This document shows, piece after piece, positions 9,396-18,502 of a stretch of DNA of 64,000 nucleotides (positions are counted from its first letter, which is position 1; each line of letters begins with the position of its first letter). The notes under the pieces are model-generated. The model was not told the DNA's origin. It worked only from the letters and a program-made list of their open reading frames with translations, and searched no databases. The DNA is taken from NCBI GenBank assembly GCA_965267435.1, contig OZ253960.1, positions 5,146,001 to 5,210,000 on the forward strand, given 5' to 3'. This DNA comes from JAWPMT01 sp965267435 (GTDB lineage Bacteria; Bacteroidota; Bacteroidia; Cytophagales; Cyclobacteriaceae). The position numbers and the translations under genes are program-made.

Positions 9396-10289
9396 GTGAA
9401 AACTAATCTAGTCTCCCCAGAGATTTCAGTGATCATTCCCACTTACAGGGACTGGGATCGGCTGACGATTTGCCTGGAGCACTTGGGCCTACAATCTTGC
9501 CCAGCGGACTCCTTTGAAGTGATTGTAGTCAACAATGACGCAGCTCAAGATGTCCCCAGCGCGTTGTTGGAGCAGTTCCCCTCGGTCATTTTTCTTACTG
9601 AGCCCAAGCCTGGATCTTATGCCGCACGCAACCTTGCACTGGTGCAGGCTAAGGGCGACGTAGTTGCTTTCACTGATTCTGACTGCCGCCCGTCTCCGCG
9701 GTGGTTGGAGACAGGCTTGCGACGCCTTCGAAGTGAGCCTGCAGTCGACAGGTTGGCTGGCAATATTGCGATCGTAGTGAGTGAGAAGCGCACTGCTGGC
9801 GAGTTGTACGATTATATTTTTGGGTTTCCACAGCGGACCTACGTTTCGCAGGGTTTTTGTGCGACTGCGAATTTGATTTGTCGAACAGCTCTATTTGACG
9901 CTGTGGGACCTTTTGATAACCAACTGATGTCTGGCGGCGATTATGAATGGAACTTACGAGCCACCGAGAGGGGTTTCTCCATCGAATATATGGAGGACAT
10001 GGAAGTGGCACACCCCGCCAGGGGTAGGAGTGAGATCTTACAGAAAGCCCGTCGCGTCTATGCCAAAACCTTTACGCTCGAAAGCAAGTCATTTTTGCGT
10101 CGATTTGTGGATGGCATAGCATTGCTGAGACCGCCCTTCCGGCATCTCTCGAGGGTGTGGAGGATCTCTCCAACGGAGCTATCCCTTCGTGACAAGTGGA
10201 GAGTGATGGGCATCATTATGATCCGTCGGTACGTGGAGGTGTCTGAGCATTTTCGGCTCCTGTTTGGGGGTAAAGCTCGCCGCGTCTAG
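9396..10289 (+). CDS. Glycosyltransferase family 2
   Basis: 297 residues from the GTG chosen here. The frame is open further up to a TTG at 9363, but the GT2 fold begins at once after this start (EISVIIPTYRDWDRL). Other motifs are FEVIVVNNDAAQDV, VVAFTDSDCRPSPRWL (intact metal-binding region) and SGGDYEWNLRATERGF. It is a paralogue of the gene at 7324. The product is cytoplasmic or peripheral and transfers one sugar of the repeat unit. Its TAG stop is nested with the stop of the convergent gene at 10286 in the sequence CTAG. Confidence 0.9.
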   Translation: MKTNLVSPEISVIIPTYRDWDRLTICLEHLGLQSCPADSFEVIVVNNDAAQDVPSALLEQFPSVIFLTEPKPGSYAARNLALVQAKGDVVAFTDSDCRPSPRWLETGLRRLRSEPAVDRLAGNIAIVVSEKRTAGELYDYIFGFPQRTYVSQGFCATANLICRTALFDAVGPFDNQLMSGGDYEWNLRATERGFSIEYMEDMEVAHPARGRSEILQKARRVYAKTFTLESKSFLRRFVDGIALLRPPFRHLSRVWRISPTELSLRDKWRVMGIIMIRRYVEVSEHFRLLFGGKARRV

Positions 10290-11449
10290 CGCTTTAATTT
10301 CGAGAGCAATTTCTTCCAAAAAGCCAGCAGCAGGTACTTCAACTTGTACCTGTACATTAGCGCTAGAATAAATGGCCTTGGCTCTTTTGGTCCCACCACG
10401 TCCTCCGCTCTGCACAGTGACAACCCCTCGCCCTCCAAGCCCAACTGGATATTGAGTAGCTCCGGTAGCAGGAGGTCCTGGTATGTCCTCAGCGGTGCTT
10501 TGCACTCCTGACGCGTGAGAAAAAACAGGCCGGGGTAGTGCTGAGGCTCCTTTGTTCCATAGAAATCGACTTGCAACTGGTCGAGGGGCACTTCGAGTTT
10601 GACGTCATTATCCTCCAAAATGGGCTCCATGTATTGGTCATACTTGCGCGGGGACGAACTTGTCGAAAAATTCAACCCCGGGGTCGTAGCGAGTGGCGTG
10701 TTATATACATTGGCGGCAATGGCATGATTTGTTCCTTTCGCACCGACGTTGGTTGTCAACCCAACCTTTGGGTAGACTACGAAAGAACCCCGTTCGACGA
10801 GAAAAGCGTTAAACAACTTCTTCCAAGAGTTGGTGGGCCACCCTCGTACTTTTCGTGGTAGGTTGCTTTCAGTGACGAACGAAAAGTCACTGTCCTTGCT
10901 GTCCAGCCACCGCCGAAAGCGACTCCACATTGGTGGCGTCCACATTTGGCCCCAGGATGATCCCGTTCGCATCAAATAGACAGGCGATGTATCGTCGATG
11001 GGCTGAAAGGGGGCGTTTTCGCAAAATTCGTTGACCATTGGCGAATAAAGGGAAATTTGGTCAACGTCCTCTCGATGGCCAAACTCCTCAAAAAGGGCAA
11101 AGGACTGACCAAAAAAATGCTTCGCGACGAAGAGGTCGTCTTCGAGTATTAGCACAGGAGCGCCCTCCTGTGTCAAGTCTCCGCATTTGAGAATATGCTC
11201 CTTGAGTCCCAAATTCTCCGGGTACCTAATCACGTGCTTATCTCCATGCCGCCACTCGAAGTCCCTAGCCAACCTAGGGACATGGTCGGGGCCCCCTCCA
11301 TCTATGCTGATGATCAATTTGACAGCCGTCGAATACACTGCGGCACCCAACCCGCTGAGTAGCCTCGCCAATGACTCCGGTCGGTTGTAAGCTGCTACCA
11401 CGATAATCGGTACCGACGATTGAACAATTTCTGAAGTTTTCGAAGCCAT
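10286..11449 (-). CDS. GT-A-type glycosyltransferase (GNT-I-like fold)
   Basis: 387 residues. It begins VPIIVVAAYNRPESLARLL, followed by LIISIDGGGPDH, NLGLKEHILKC and VLILEDDLFVAKHFF. The Asp pair of the last segment matches the metal-binding motif of GT13/GNT-I-like and related GT-A enzymes. Further on WGQMWTPPMWSRFRRWL is the acceptor-side region. It is transcribed against its left neighbours and shares a four-base stop overlap with the GT2 gene at 9396. It and the beta-helix gene at 11518 form a short minus-strand block within an otherwise plus-strand cluster. Sugar specificity is unknown. Confidence 0.8.
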   Translation of the reverse strand: MASKTSEIVQSSVPIIVVAAYNRPESLARLLSGLGAAVYSTAVKLIISIDGGGPDHVPRLARDFEWRHGDKHVIRYPENLGLKEHILKCGDLTQEGAPVLILEDDLFVAKHFFGQSFALFEEFGHREDVDQISLYSPMVNEFCENAPFQPIDDTSPVYLMRTGSSWGQMWTPPMWSRFRRWLDSKDSDFSFVTESNLPRKVRGWPTNSWKKLFNAFLVERGSFVVYPKVGLTTNVGAKGTNHAIAANVYNTPLATTPGLNFSTSSSPRKYDQYMEPILEDNDVKLEVPLDQLQVDFYGTKEPQHYPGLFFLTRQECKAPLRTYQDLLLPELLNIQLGLEGEGLSLCRAEDVVGPKEPRPFILALMYRYKLKYLLLAFWKKLLSKLKR

Positions 11450-11517
11450 CTATCGTTTACCTCTTGCTTTCACTGTTGCGAAAATAGTCGCTTGCCCCAA
11501 AAACCGCTGGAGTTTCA

Positions 11518-12789
11518 TTACTTCCCTTTTCCTGGGATTTGAAACCCCGTATATCCCTCGTAAATCTGTAGTCCGGTGACGACCGTATTTTCGCTTTTGT
11601 GTGGGATCACCCAAACACGCTGTCGTTCACCCTTTTTCACTTTGCTCCGCCCTACGATATAAGCTTCCGTCCCGCCTTTGGCCTGGTGGCCTAGGCCGTA
11701 TTGCCGTGTATTATTTCCACTTTGATGTCGAAGGCTGCCAATGTAGCGACCACGAGCAACGATGGAGATGGTGCCGGACCTCTGCGCTACCCACTCGTAG
11801 ATCAGCATGTTCGAGGCGCCTGGTTTGATTTGGACACCTTCGCCAAGGGACTGGATTCCCTTACCGCTGAATGGGGCCCTGATACCCGCGCTGAAAAGAG
11901 GGTCGGAAATGATGCCAGGGGCAGGCCTGGCTCGAAAATTCCCAATCTTACCAACTGTTTGAGCGACATCAAAATCGAATTCTCCCGACAAAGCCGGCAC
12001 TACCTTACAGGACCTGAATTCTACGTTTTCACTAACGATCTTGCCTTGGTAGGCTAGATCGTGATGCTCGACAAAACCGTTTTTCAAGTGAATGGGACGC
12101 GGCCCCTCGTGCTTTACGGCACAGCTCTTGGTTCCCTCAGGTGACCGACTATCCGAGAAATCAAAATGATCGATCACGAAGGGGTTGGTATAGACCGTAT
12201 TCCACCGAACACTATCGGCAATCGTGCCAAGTGTCGTGTGATCAGAAGGATCTGCGTTGCCTCCAGAGCGAATCCATAGGTTGTTCCAGTTATTCTTGGC
12301 GAGTCCGCCCCGGATGTAGAGACCATTGAAATAGTTCTCATTGATGGCGCTGATCCCTCGTTTCAATCGCGCCTGTCTGACTTGCATGGCGCGACAAGAG
12401 AGATTGTTGAAGGTATTCCAGTAGAATCCTCCCCAGCCTGCGAAATTTTGGATGTAAACAAATCTTGCATTCATATTTCCTAACCGACAATACTGTAGGC
12501 CGATGAGGTTCAAATCGCCCTTTACTCGCAGCTTGCCCTCGAAAACGGTACCTCGCGATCTGGTGATGGTGAGGTTACCCTCAATAGTCACATTCTCAAA
12601 AATGATGAGCATCTCACTCAATGAGTCGAGGTGAATGTCGCCTGAATAAATCCCCGGTTGGATCCGAGCGAAGCCGGTTGACTTGGAAGCTTCTATTTGC
12701 CCTGCAAGGTCAGAGGTATTCTGTGACATTACGGTTGCCTGGAGTATTAGCAGATTACTAATGAAAATGCCGAGCTTTTTCAGTGCCAT
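11518..12789 (-). CDS. Secreted protein, probable right-handed beta-helix
   Basis: 423 residues. Residues 1-22 look like a Sec signal peptide ending in TVMSQ. From about 45 to 180 there are short repeating strand-turn units (IHLDSLSEMLIIFENVTIEG, NLTITRSRGTVFEGKLRVKG, DLNLIGLQYCRLGNMNARF), the rhythm of a parallel beta-helix as in pectate lyases or polymer epimerases. The C-terminal half (GTISIVARGRYIGSLR) looks like a separate beta domain. The family is not recognised. A secreted beta-helix inside a polysaccharide locus may modify, cut or bind the exported polymer (inference). It is divergent from the GT2 gene at 12852. Confidence 0.7.
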   Translation of the reverse strand: MALKKLGIFISNLLILQATVMSQNTSDLAGQIEASKSTGFARIQPGIYSGDIHLDSLSEMLIIFENVTIEGNLTITRSRGTVFEGKLRVKGDLNLIGLQYCRLGNMNARFVYIQNFAGWGGFYWNTFNNLSCRAMQVRQARLKRGISAINENYFNGLYIRGGLAKNNWNNLWIRSGGNADPSDHTTLGTIADSVRWNTVYTNPFVIDHFDFSDSRSPEGTKSCAVKHEGPRPIHLKNGFVEHHDLAYQGKIVSENVEFRSCKVVPALSGEFDFDVAQTVGKIGNFRARPAPGIISDPLFSAGIRAPFSGKGIQSLGEGVQIKPGASNMLIYEWVAQRSGTISIVARGRYIGSLRHQSGNNTRQYGLGHQAKGGTEAYIVGRSKVKKGERQRVWVIPHKSENTVVTGLQIYEGYTGFQIPGKGK

Positions 12790-12829
12790 AAGAATTATGA
12801 ATTGAGGGGCTTTCGTAGTAATTGACCCT

Positions 12830-12837
12830 TAAATTTG
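12830..12837 (+). promoter_or_regulatory. Bacteroidota -7 promoter element (TAAATTTG)
   Basis: TAAATTTG matches the TAnnTTTG consensus of the Bacteroidota housekeeping sigma factor. It sits 14 bases before the ATG at 12852, in the short gap between divergent genes. No TTTG -33 box is found at the expected 19-20 bases. If it is used, the open frame's upstream TTG at 12822 cannot be the start, because it lies before the promoter element. Confidence 0.45.
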
Positions 12838-12851
12838 CGCATTCTTACAAG

Positions 12852-13619
12852 ATGTCAGCAAATAATCCTTTAGTAACGATCGTCACTATTGCTTTCAATG
12901 CCACAAAGGAGATCGAGCAAACGCTCCTTTCGGTATTGAATCAGACCTATAAGAACAAGGAGTACATTATTATCGATGGAGGCAGTACTGATGGCACGAT
13001 GGAAGTCGTCAATGCCTACTCCGATCGGATTGACGTGATCATTTCCGAGCCCGATGATGGGATCTACCACGCCATGAACAAGGCCTTCGAGAAGGCCTCC
13101 GGCGAGTGGGTTGGATTTATGAACGCAGGAGACTATTTCTTCGATGACAAAGCGATCGAGAAGCTTATAGATGTAAGAGGCGAGTCCAGGATTCTATTTG
13201 GCCAGTCTCTTACGACCGATGGCAAGTCCACGAAGCTGAGACACGCAGATTTCCAACTAGACGATGACTTGTGGTATCATATGAAGATGCCGAACCACCA
13301 AGCTATCCTATTGCATCGGGAGGCCTTTTCTCAGGAGCGGTTTGATATCGAGTTGCGAGTTTTTAGTGACACGGAATTTTTGCGACGTGTATTTGGCAAG
13401 TATCCATTTGCTTATTGCCCGAGCATCATTTCAGTATTTCACCTCGGCGGCCGATCCAATTATTACCCGAAACTGTCGCAGTTGCGGGACATTCTTAGAG
13501 AGTCGAAACAGCTTCGTAGTGGTAGTGGGGTTATCAGCCATCTCGTGAAGTTTGCTATTCAACAAGTGCTCCCAAGGAAACAGTACCTGAGCTTTTACCT
13601 GAAATATCTACTGAAATGA
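12852..13619 (+). CDS. Glycosyltransferase family 2 (WcaA/colanic-acid type)
   Basis: 255 residues from the ATG at 12852. Ten more codons up to a TTG at 12822 are open but fall across a promoter-like element. It begins NPLVTIVTIAFNATKEIEQT, followed by YIIIDGGSTDGTMEVV and WVGFMNAGDYFFDD at the DxD position. MKMPNHQAILLHREAF is typical of the single-domain GT2 proteins of capsule loci, as is the C-terminal FHLGGRSNYYPKL. The stop overlaps the start of the next gene (ATGATG), so the two are coupled. The substrate is unknown. Confidence 0.9.
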   Translation: MSANNPLVTIVTIAFNATKEIEQTLLSVLNQTYKNKEYIIIDGGSTDGTMEVVNAYSDRIDVIISEPDDGIYHAMNKAFEKASGEWVGFMNAGDYFFDDKAIEKLIDVRGESRILFGQSLTTDGKSTKLRHADFQLDDDLWYHMKMPNHQAILLHREAFSQERFDIELRVFSDTEFLRRVFGKYPFAYCPSIISVFHLGGRSNYYPKLSQLRDILRESKQLRSGSGVISHLVKFAIQQVLPRKQYLSFYLKYLLK

Positions 13620-14890
13620 TGTTCAGGTTAATTTTCTATATGGGGGCATGGTGGCGGAATGCCGAAATTTTCAAGCAGTATGCATTCTTGAAATCTACCG
13701 AATCGTGGTCCAGAGAACAACTGGAGGACTACCAACTAAAACGATTGAAAGAGCTACTGGCCCACGCCTACGAGCACTCCAGTTTCTATCGCGAGCGGTT
13801 TTCTAAAGCGGGTATGACGCCAGGAGATATTTACACGCTCCAAGACCTTGCCAGCTTGCCTCGGCTCTCGAAAGACAAACTGCGTAGTCAGGCGGAGGAC
13901 ATACAGATATCAACAAAAGATGCCTTTAAGTCTGAGACATCCGGCAGCACGGGTGAGCCACTGGTATTTTATCGGGGGCGCAACTGGGATGCTGCACACA
14001 GAGCGGCGATCTATAGGGGGTACTCCTGGTACGGCGTACGCCCATGGGATCGCAACGGATACTTCTGGGGGTTCAACATCGCCACTAGCCAACGTCTAAA
14101 GACCAAGTTTCTGGACTTCTTGCAGCATCGGTTCAGATGTTTTAGCTACGAAGACGAGGAGTTAAGGGGATTTTTGAAGAAACTGAGAAGGGCGCGGTAC
14201 CTAGAGGGCTATTCCTCCATGATCGGCAAGGTTGCGCAATACATTAATGACACTGGCCGACCTTTTCATCACCGGCTACTGATGATCAAAGGAACCTCCG
14301 AAAAAATCAAAGAAAGTTATCAGCAGGAGGTGCAAAAAGCTTTTGGTCAGCGCATTGTCAGCGAATATGGTGCGGCTGAGGCGGGGATCATTGCCTTTGA
14401 ATGTCCTGAGGGCCATATGCACATCACATCTGAGAATGTGATCGTAGAGGAGGAGGACGGGCAGATATTAGTGACAAACCTGGTGTCTCATACCTTCCCC
14501 ATTATCCGATATCAGTTGGGCGATTATGTGCAACTTGATTTTGGCACACAGTGTGAATGCGGGCGTCAGCATCCCATCGTAAGCGAAGTACATGGCCGTG
14601 TGGGCGAGACGATCAAAGGACTCAACAAGGAATACCCGTCGCTTACATTGTATTATGTTGCCAAAAACCTGGCCAATGCCGGCGTTATTTTGGACTATCA
14701 GGCCATTCAAAGGAAAAAGGGTCACCTACAATTCGACATATTTGCTGATGTCAACGAAGAGATCCTTGGGATGATCATGACAGAGTTTGATAAATACTTC
14801 GGCGCAGATTTGAAGATCGATATGCGCACAGGGCTGTCCCGAGACGTGCCCAAGTCGAAGAGAAAGGATTTCATCTCTGAGATAAGCTAA
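13616..14890 (+). CDS. Adenylate-forming enzyme, CapK/phenylacetate-CoA-ligase-like
   Basis: 424 residues. The adenylate-forming P-loop reads SETSGSTGEPLVFYRG near residue 105. The acyl-adenylate motif is SEYGAAEAGIIAFECP, and the hinge region contains QLGDYVQLDFGTQCECGRQHP with a Cys pair typical of PaaK/CapK proteins. The family activates a carboxylate with ATP. CapK-like members lie in many capsule clusters, where they may activate an acid for amide or ester linkage to a sugar, though the reaction is not established. It overlaps the GT2 gene upstream by four bases and is followed at six bases by the polymerase gene. Confidence 0.85.
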   Translation: MMFRLIFYMGAWWRNAEIFKQYAFLKSTESWSREQLEDYQLKRLKELLAHAYEHSSFYRERFSKAGMTPGDIYTLQDLASLPRLSKDKLRSQAEDIQISTKDAFKSETSGSTGEPLVFYRGRNWDAAHRAAIYRGYSWYGVRPWDRNGYFWGFNIATSQRLKTKFLDFLQHRFRCFSYEDEELRGFLKKLRRARYLEGYSSMIGKVAQYINDTGRPFHHRLLMIKGTSEKIKESYQQEVQKAFGQRIVSEYGAAEAGIIAFECPEGHMHITSENVIVEEEDGQILVTNLVSHTFPIIRYQLGDYVQLDFGTQCECGRQHPIVSEVHGRVGETIKGLNKEYPSLTLYYVAKNLANAGVILDYQAIQRKKGHLQFDIFADVNEEILGMIMTEFDKYFGADLKIDMRTGLSRDVPKSKRKDFISEIS

Positions 14891-14896
14891 GGGAGG

Positions 14897-16303
14897 ATGG
14901 AGTTCAAGATAAAGAAACCATTGAAGCAGGTCCACAGCTTGCCGAATATCTGGCGGCAAGCGATGGCGTTAAAGATACCTTTCGAAAGGCCTGTAGAAGT
15001 GCAGAAGATAAGCTTCTTCTTTTTCCTGGTAGCCATTTTCTTCATTCCTTTTGATAGCTTTCCAATTTTTCCCGTTTCCAGCGTCTACCGTCCGGTTTCG
15101 GTGCTGTTCTTGCTCGTGCCCTTTTTCCTTATATTATACAGAGGTAAGCTCCGCAGTAGCGACGTAATGGTCCTTTTTGTCACATTGTTGGTTCTCATCC
15201 ACTCCTTTTATCTTTCGGTGGTGCTATTTGGAGTATATGAGCAGTTACCCAAGGTGATGATCACGGCGCTCTTATCGGCTATCATTATTATCGTCCTTGC
15301 CCATCAGTTTGAGGAGGCTGAGAACAAAGAGAAGTTCCTAGCGCGTATCTCCGCAGTGATCTTTTTCAGTTTGTTCTTTGTCTCCATGATAGGCGCCCTT
15401 CAGCTTTTGTCAAAGCTCGGTCTGGCGCCCAAATCGCTGACAAGATCCATTACACTGCTTTTCTCGTATCGGACCACGGATAGGATACAGATGGTATCCG
15501 GGGAACCAAGTATGCTGGTAAGAAACCTGATGTTTTGCTGGCCTTTCATCTACTTCTACTATAAGGGACGGTATCGCAAACTGGCCTTAGCGATTATTGT
15601 AATTTTCCTTCTCCTTTCGGGGTCCACATACGGGTACCTGATCTTGATGTTCTTTGTCGCCGCCTACATGGTATTGTTTCGGTTCTCTTTACGTAATGTA
15701 TTGGCAATTGTCGTTTTGGGTGCCTTCATGGGTGGCTTTTTATTTTATGCCTATCAGAACTTTCTCGATAATTATACACGACAGAAGCTCGAAAAAGTGG
15801 TGGCTGTAGCGCAGGACCCAAGGGCCTTGCAGGTCGTAGTGAGCGTCGACGGATCCATCTTCCAAAGAGTGATAAACCCCACAATAGGTTTCATGTCCGG
15901 CGATTACAACTATTTCATGGGAGTTGGTCTCGACAATTACCGGCACATTTATCCTGAGTATATCATGGAACATTTTCCTTACGCGATGAGCTATGAGACT
16001 GTGAAGGCAGCGGTGGATGGCGTCCAGTACATTACTCCCAAGTCACTTTATTCGAAGATCTACTCGGAGCTTGGTATTTTGCCATTTGTAGTTTTTCTGG
16101 GTTACCTAGCTTACGTATACTACAGGATTAGGAAGCTGAATCGGGAAACCAAGTTGTACAAGTTTCTAGCCTTTTGCTTTAGCCTATCGGTGGTATTCGT
16201 TTTGAATATGGACAGCATCATTTATGTGAACTTTCTCTTCTTAGCTGTTTTAGTCCCAATTTTGCTCAATGATGAAAGGAAACGGCGGCGAATCAGCGGG
16301 TAG
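14897..16303 (+). CDS. O-antigen ligase/Wzy-like polysaccharide polymerase
   Basis: 468 residues with about a dozen hydrophobic segments from residue 35 on (FFFFLVAIFFIPF, LALAIIVIFLLLSGSTYGYL and others). A large periplasmic loop at about 290-370 contains GVGLDNYRHIYPEY, the usual position and style of the Wzy/WaaL Wzy_C loop. It should polymerise lipid-linked repeat units on the periplasmic face, or ligate them. GGGAGG precedes the ATG and supports this start. The last 35 bases overlap the next GT2 gene. A second protein of this class is encoded at 23079. Confidence 0.85.
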   Translation: MEFKIKKPLKQVHSLPNIWRQAMALKIPFERPVEVQKISFFFFLVAIFFIPFDSFPIFPVSSVYRPVSVLFLLVPFFLILYRGKLRSSDVMVLFVTLLVLIHSFYLSVVLFGVYEQLPKVMITALLSAIIIIVLAHQFEEAENKEKFLARISAVIFFSLFFVSMIGALQLLSKLGLAPKSLTRSITLLFSYRTTDRIQMVSGEPSMLVRNLMFCWPFIYFYYKGRYRKLALAIIVIFLLLSGSTYGYLILMFFVAAYMVLFRFSLRNVLAIVVLGAFMGGFLFYAYQNFLDNYTRQKLEKVVAVAQDPRALQVVVSVDGSIFQRVINPTIGFMSGDYNYFMGVGLDNYRHIYPEYIMEHFPYAMSYETVKAAVDGVQYITPKSLYSKIYSELGILPFVVFLGYLAYVYYRIRKLNRETKLYKFLAFCFSLSVVFVLNMDSIIYVNFLFLAVLVPILLNDERKRRRISG

Positions 16304-17051
16304 AGCATTGGTCTCCATCATCACACCGGTCTACAACTCCGAGAAATTTTTGAGGGCGACCATCAGTGCAGTCAGGAGTCAATCGTATCAGGTGTGGGAG
16401 CATATTCTTGTCGATGACTGCTCGTCCGATCGCAGTGCGGAAATAGTCCGGGAGCTTGCCACAAAGGACCGTAGGATCAAACTTATCGAGAACGAACGCA
16501 ATGGGGGACCAGGTGCTTCCCGTAATCGAGGGATCGAGCATGCGAGTGGGAAGTTTATCGCTTTCTGTGATAGCGATGATTACTGGCATCCACAGAAGCT
16601 GGAGTGGCAGATCAAGTACATGGAAGAGAACGACCTGTTCTTTAGCTATGGCGCTTACCAGCGAGTAACGGAGGATGGCGAGCATTTGGATGTCTTCGAA
16701 CCCGACGATACCCTCACCTACTGGAACCTCTTACGAACCAACCAGGTCGGTTGCCTCACAGCAGTTTATGATGCTAAAGCTCTTGGCAAAATGTACATGG
16801 ACCTACTTCGAAAGCGACAAGACTATGGTCTTTGGTTAAATATTTTGAAATCGGGCAAAGTAGAGCGTGCGCATAAGGTGCCAGCTCCAGAACCACTTGC
16901 CTACTATAGAGTTAGACAAAACTCGGTCTCTTCCAACAAGCTGGACTTGGTGAGATACAACTGGGCATTGCTCCGAAAACATCAAGAACTGGATTTACTC
17001 AGCTCACTATATTTTTTAACTTGGCAGGTGTATCATAGCATTTCTAAGTGA
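16269..17051 (+). CDS. Glycosyltransferase family 2
   Basis: 260 residues. The classic GT2 motifs are intact: SIITPVYNSEKFLRATI at the start, ILVDDCSSDRSAEIV, GPGASRNRGIEHASGKFIAF and CDSDDYWHPQKLEWQI. Later KRQDYGLWLNILKSG contains the catalytic-base region. It is cytoplasmic. It begins inside the end of the polymerase gene (35-base overlap in another frame) and ends overlapping the GTG of the next gene. The order GT2-CapK-polymerase-GT2-initiating transferase reads as one operon of a single assembly pathway. Confidence 0.92.
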   Translation: MMKGNGGESAGRALVSIITPVYNSEKFLRATISAVRSQSYQVWEHILVDDCSSDRSAEIVRELATKDRRIKLIENERNGGPGASRNRGIEHASGKFIAFCDSDDYWHPQKLEWQIKYMEENDLFFSYGAYQRVTEDGEHLDVFEPDDTLTYWNLLRTNQVGCLTAVYDAKALGKMYMDLLRKRQDYGLWLNILKSGKVERAHKVPAPEPLAYYRVRQNSVSSNKLDLVRYNWALLRKHQELDLLSSLYFLTWQVYHSISK

Positions 17052-18427
17052 CGGGAAAGTCCAGATACATATCCTCTTCGGTCAATTTCTCTATCAGTGA
17101 AAGGAAGATTTTACTTTTCTTCTTTGACAACTTGATCGGAGGAGGTGGCATTTTCCTGTATTTCCAACTGCTGGGGAGGCCCATAGATCTGATTTTCTAT
17201 TATTCTATCGCTTATTTTCTTTTTGTCAACGCGGTCAACAACTCGATCTTCAAAACTTACGACATACCAATAGCCAGCTCAATGGAAAAGTTGAATCTGG
17301 TGCTATTTGTGTATATCGTTACCTTCTCTATCTATTTTCTCACACCGTCCATAACACCCAAAATCCCCGAAAACCGGTTGACGGTCCTTTATCTGGTGGC
17401 TGTGATGCCCGTGACTGTCACATTATGGCGGTTCTTCTATATCGCGATTATTCACCAGCCAATTTTGTACACTAATGTATTGATCTTCGGTCGTACGCAG
17501 TGCATCGGATTCTTGAGGGAGCACTTCGATTTTGAGTCACATGCGTACAAGATACTCGGAGAAAAGACAACTGAAGAAGGGGCAGAGGTGAACGAGGAAA
17601 CCCTCAAGTCTTTTAAAAAACTTGTGGAGAGGCAAAAGGTAAATACTATCATCTTGGCCTACAATGACCTGAATAACATCCCGCCCAATGTCAACAAGTT
17701 TGTTGAGTTCTGTTCTATCAAGGGAGTCGAAGTATACAATTACCTGAAATTCTACGAAGCAGCCAACTACGCCATCCCAATTCGTCAATTAGGAAACAAT
17801 CTTTATCTAAGCTTCCCCTTTACGCGGACAAATTACAATCTCATCTATAAGGGCCTCCACAGACTATTGGACGTCTCCTCCGCAGTTATTGGCTTGGCTT
17901 TTCTATTGGTCATTATCCCGTTTATCTTGGTCCTGAATGTTTTTTTTAATCCAGGTCCTCTGTTTTTCAAACAGTTACGAGTTGGCAAGGGGGGGGTGGA
18001 GATTCCAATCCTGAAACTTCGTTCTATGGTTGTCGATGCTGAAAAGCAGACAGGGGCGGTCATGGCTCAGAAAGACGATGCGAGGATCACGCGGTTTGGA
18101 AAGATTCTGCGGAAATTTAGGTTCGATGAATTGCCGCAATTTTGGGCAGTGTTGATGGGAGACATGAGTCTGATAGGCCCCAGGCCAGAGCGAAAAGTGT
18201 TCGTTGATCAGCTCAAGCAGGAGATCCCGGCATACGATATGAGGCATATGATAAAGCCCGGAATTACCGGTTGGGCTCAGGTGAAATACAAATACGGTGA
18301 GAACCTGGAGGACAGCTATCGCAAGCTGGAGTATGATCTGTACTATATCAAGAATCGCTCGATATTCCTGGACTTCCGTATTATAGTGGACACTATCAAC
18401 ACGATAATATTTTCTCGGGGCCAATAG
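17048..18427 (+). CDS. Polyprenyl-phosphate sugar-1-phosphate transferase (WcaJ/WbaP-like), copy 1
   Basis: 459 residues from a GTG that overlaps the previous stop. Four to five N-terminal membrane helices (residues ~20-140) and a soluble CoA-binding-like domain are followed by the catalytic bacterial sugar transferase domain. That domain shows a membrane helix at ~280-300, FFKQLRVGKGG, LKLRSMVVDAE, FDELPQFWAVLMGDMSLIGP, RPE and KPGITGWAQVKYKYGE. It transfers a hexose- or HexNAc-1-phosphate to undecaprenyl phosphate and so starts the repeat unit. A second enzyme of this family lies at 34753, which suggests two pathways or redundancy. Confidence 0.93.
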   Translation: MTGKSRYISSSVNFSISERKILLFFFDNLIGGGGIFLYFQLLGRPIDLIFYYSIAYFLFVNAVNNSIFKTYDIPIASSMEKLNLVLFVYIVTFSIYFLTPSITPKIPENRLTVLYLVAVMPVTVTLWRFFYIAIIHQPILYTNVLIFGRTQCIGFLREHFDFESHAYKILGEKTTEEGAEVNEETLKSFKKLVERQKVNTIILAYNDLNNIPPNVNKFVEFCSIKGVEVYNYLKFYEAANYAIPIRQLGNNLYLSFPFTRTNYNLIYKGLHRLLDVSSAVIGLAFLLVIIPFILVLNVFFNPGPLFFKQLRVGKGGVEIPILKLRSMVVDAEKQTGAVMAQKDDARITRFGKILRKFRFDELPQFWAVLMGDMSLIGPRPERKVFVDQLKQEIPAYDMRHMIKPGITGWAQVKYKYGENLEDSYRKLEYDLYYIKNRSIFLDFRIIVDTINTIIFSRGQ

Positions 18428-18452
18428 TCAGGCCGTGTCCCAACCGATTGCC

Positions 18453-18480
18453 TTTGCCTTGTGTCTAATTGACTAACTTG
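18453..18480 (+). promoter_or_regulatory. Weak promoter candidate before the export genes
   Basis: In the 75-base gap before the Wza-like gene, TTTG at 18453-18456 is followed after 17 bases by TAACTTG at 18474-18480. This is close to, but not identical with, the TTTG-N19-TAnnTTTG consensus. The gap is the longest in this stretch, so a separate promoter for the export operon is reasonable. Evidence is weak. Confidence 0.25.
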
Positions 18481-18502
18481 CGAGCTCATTTTTAAACAGC
18501 AG

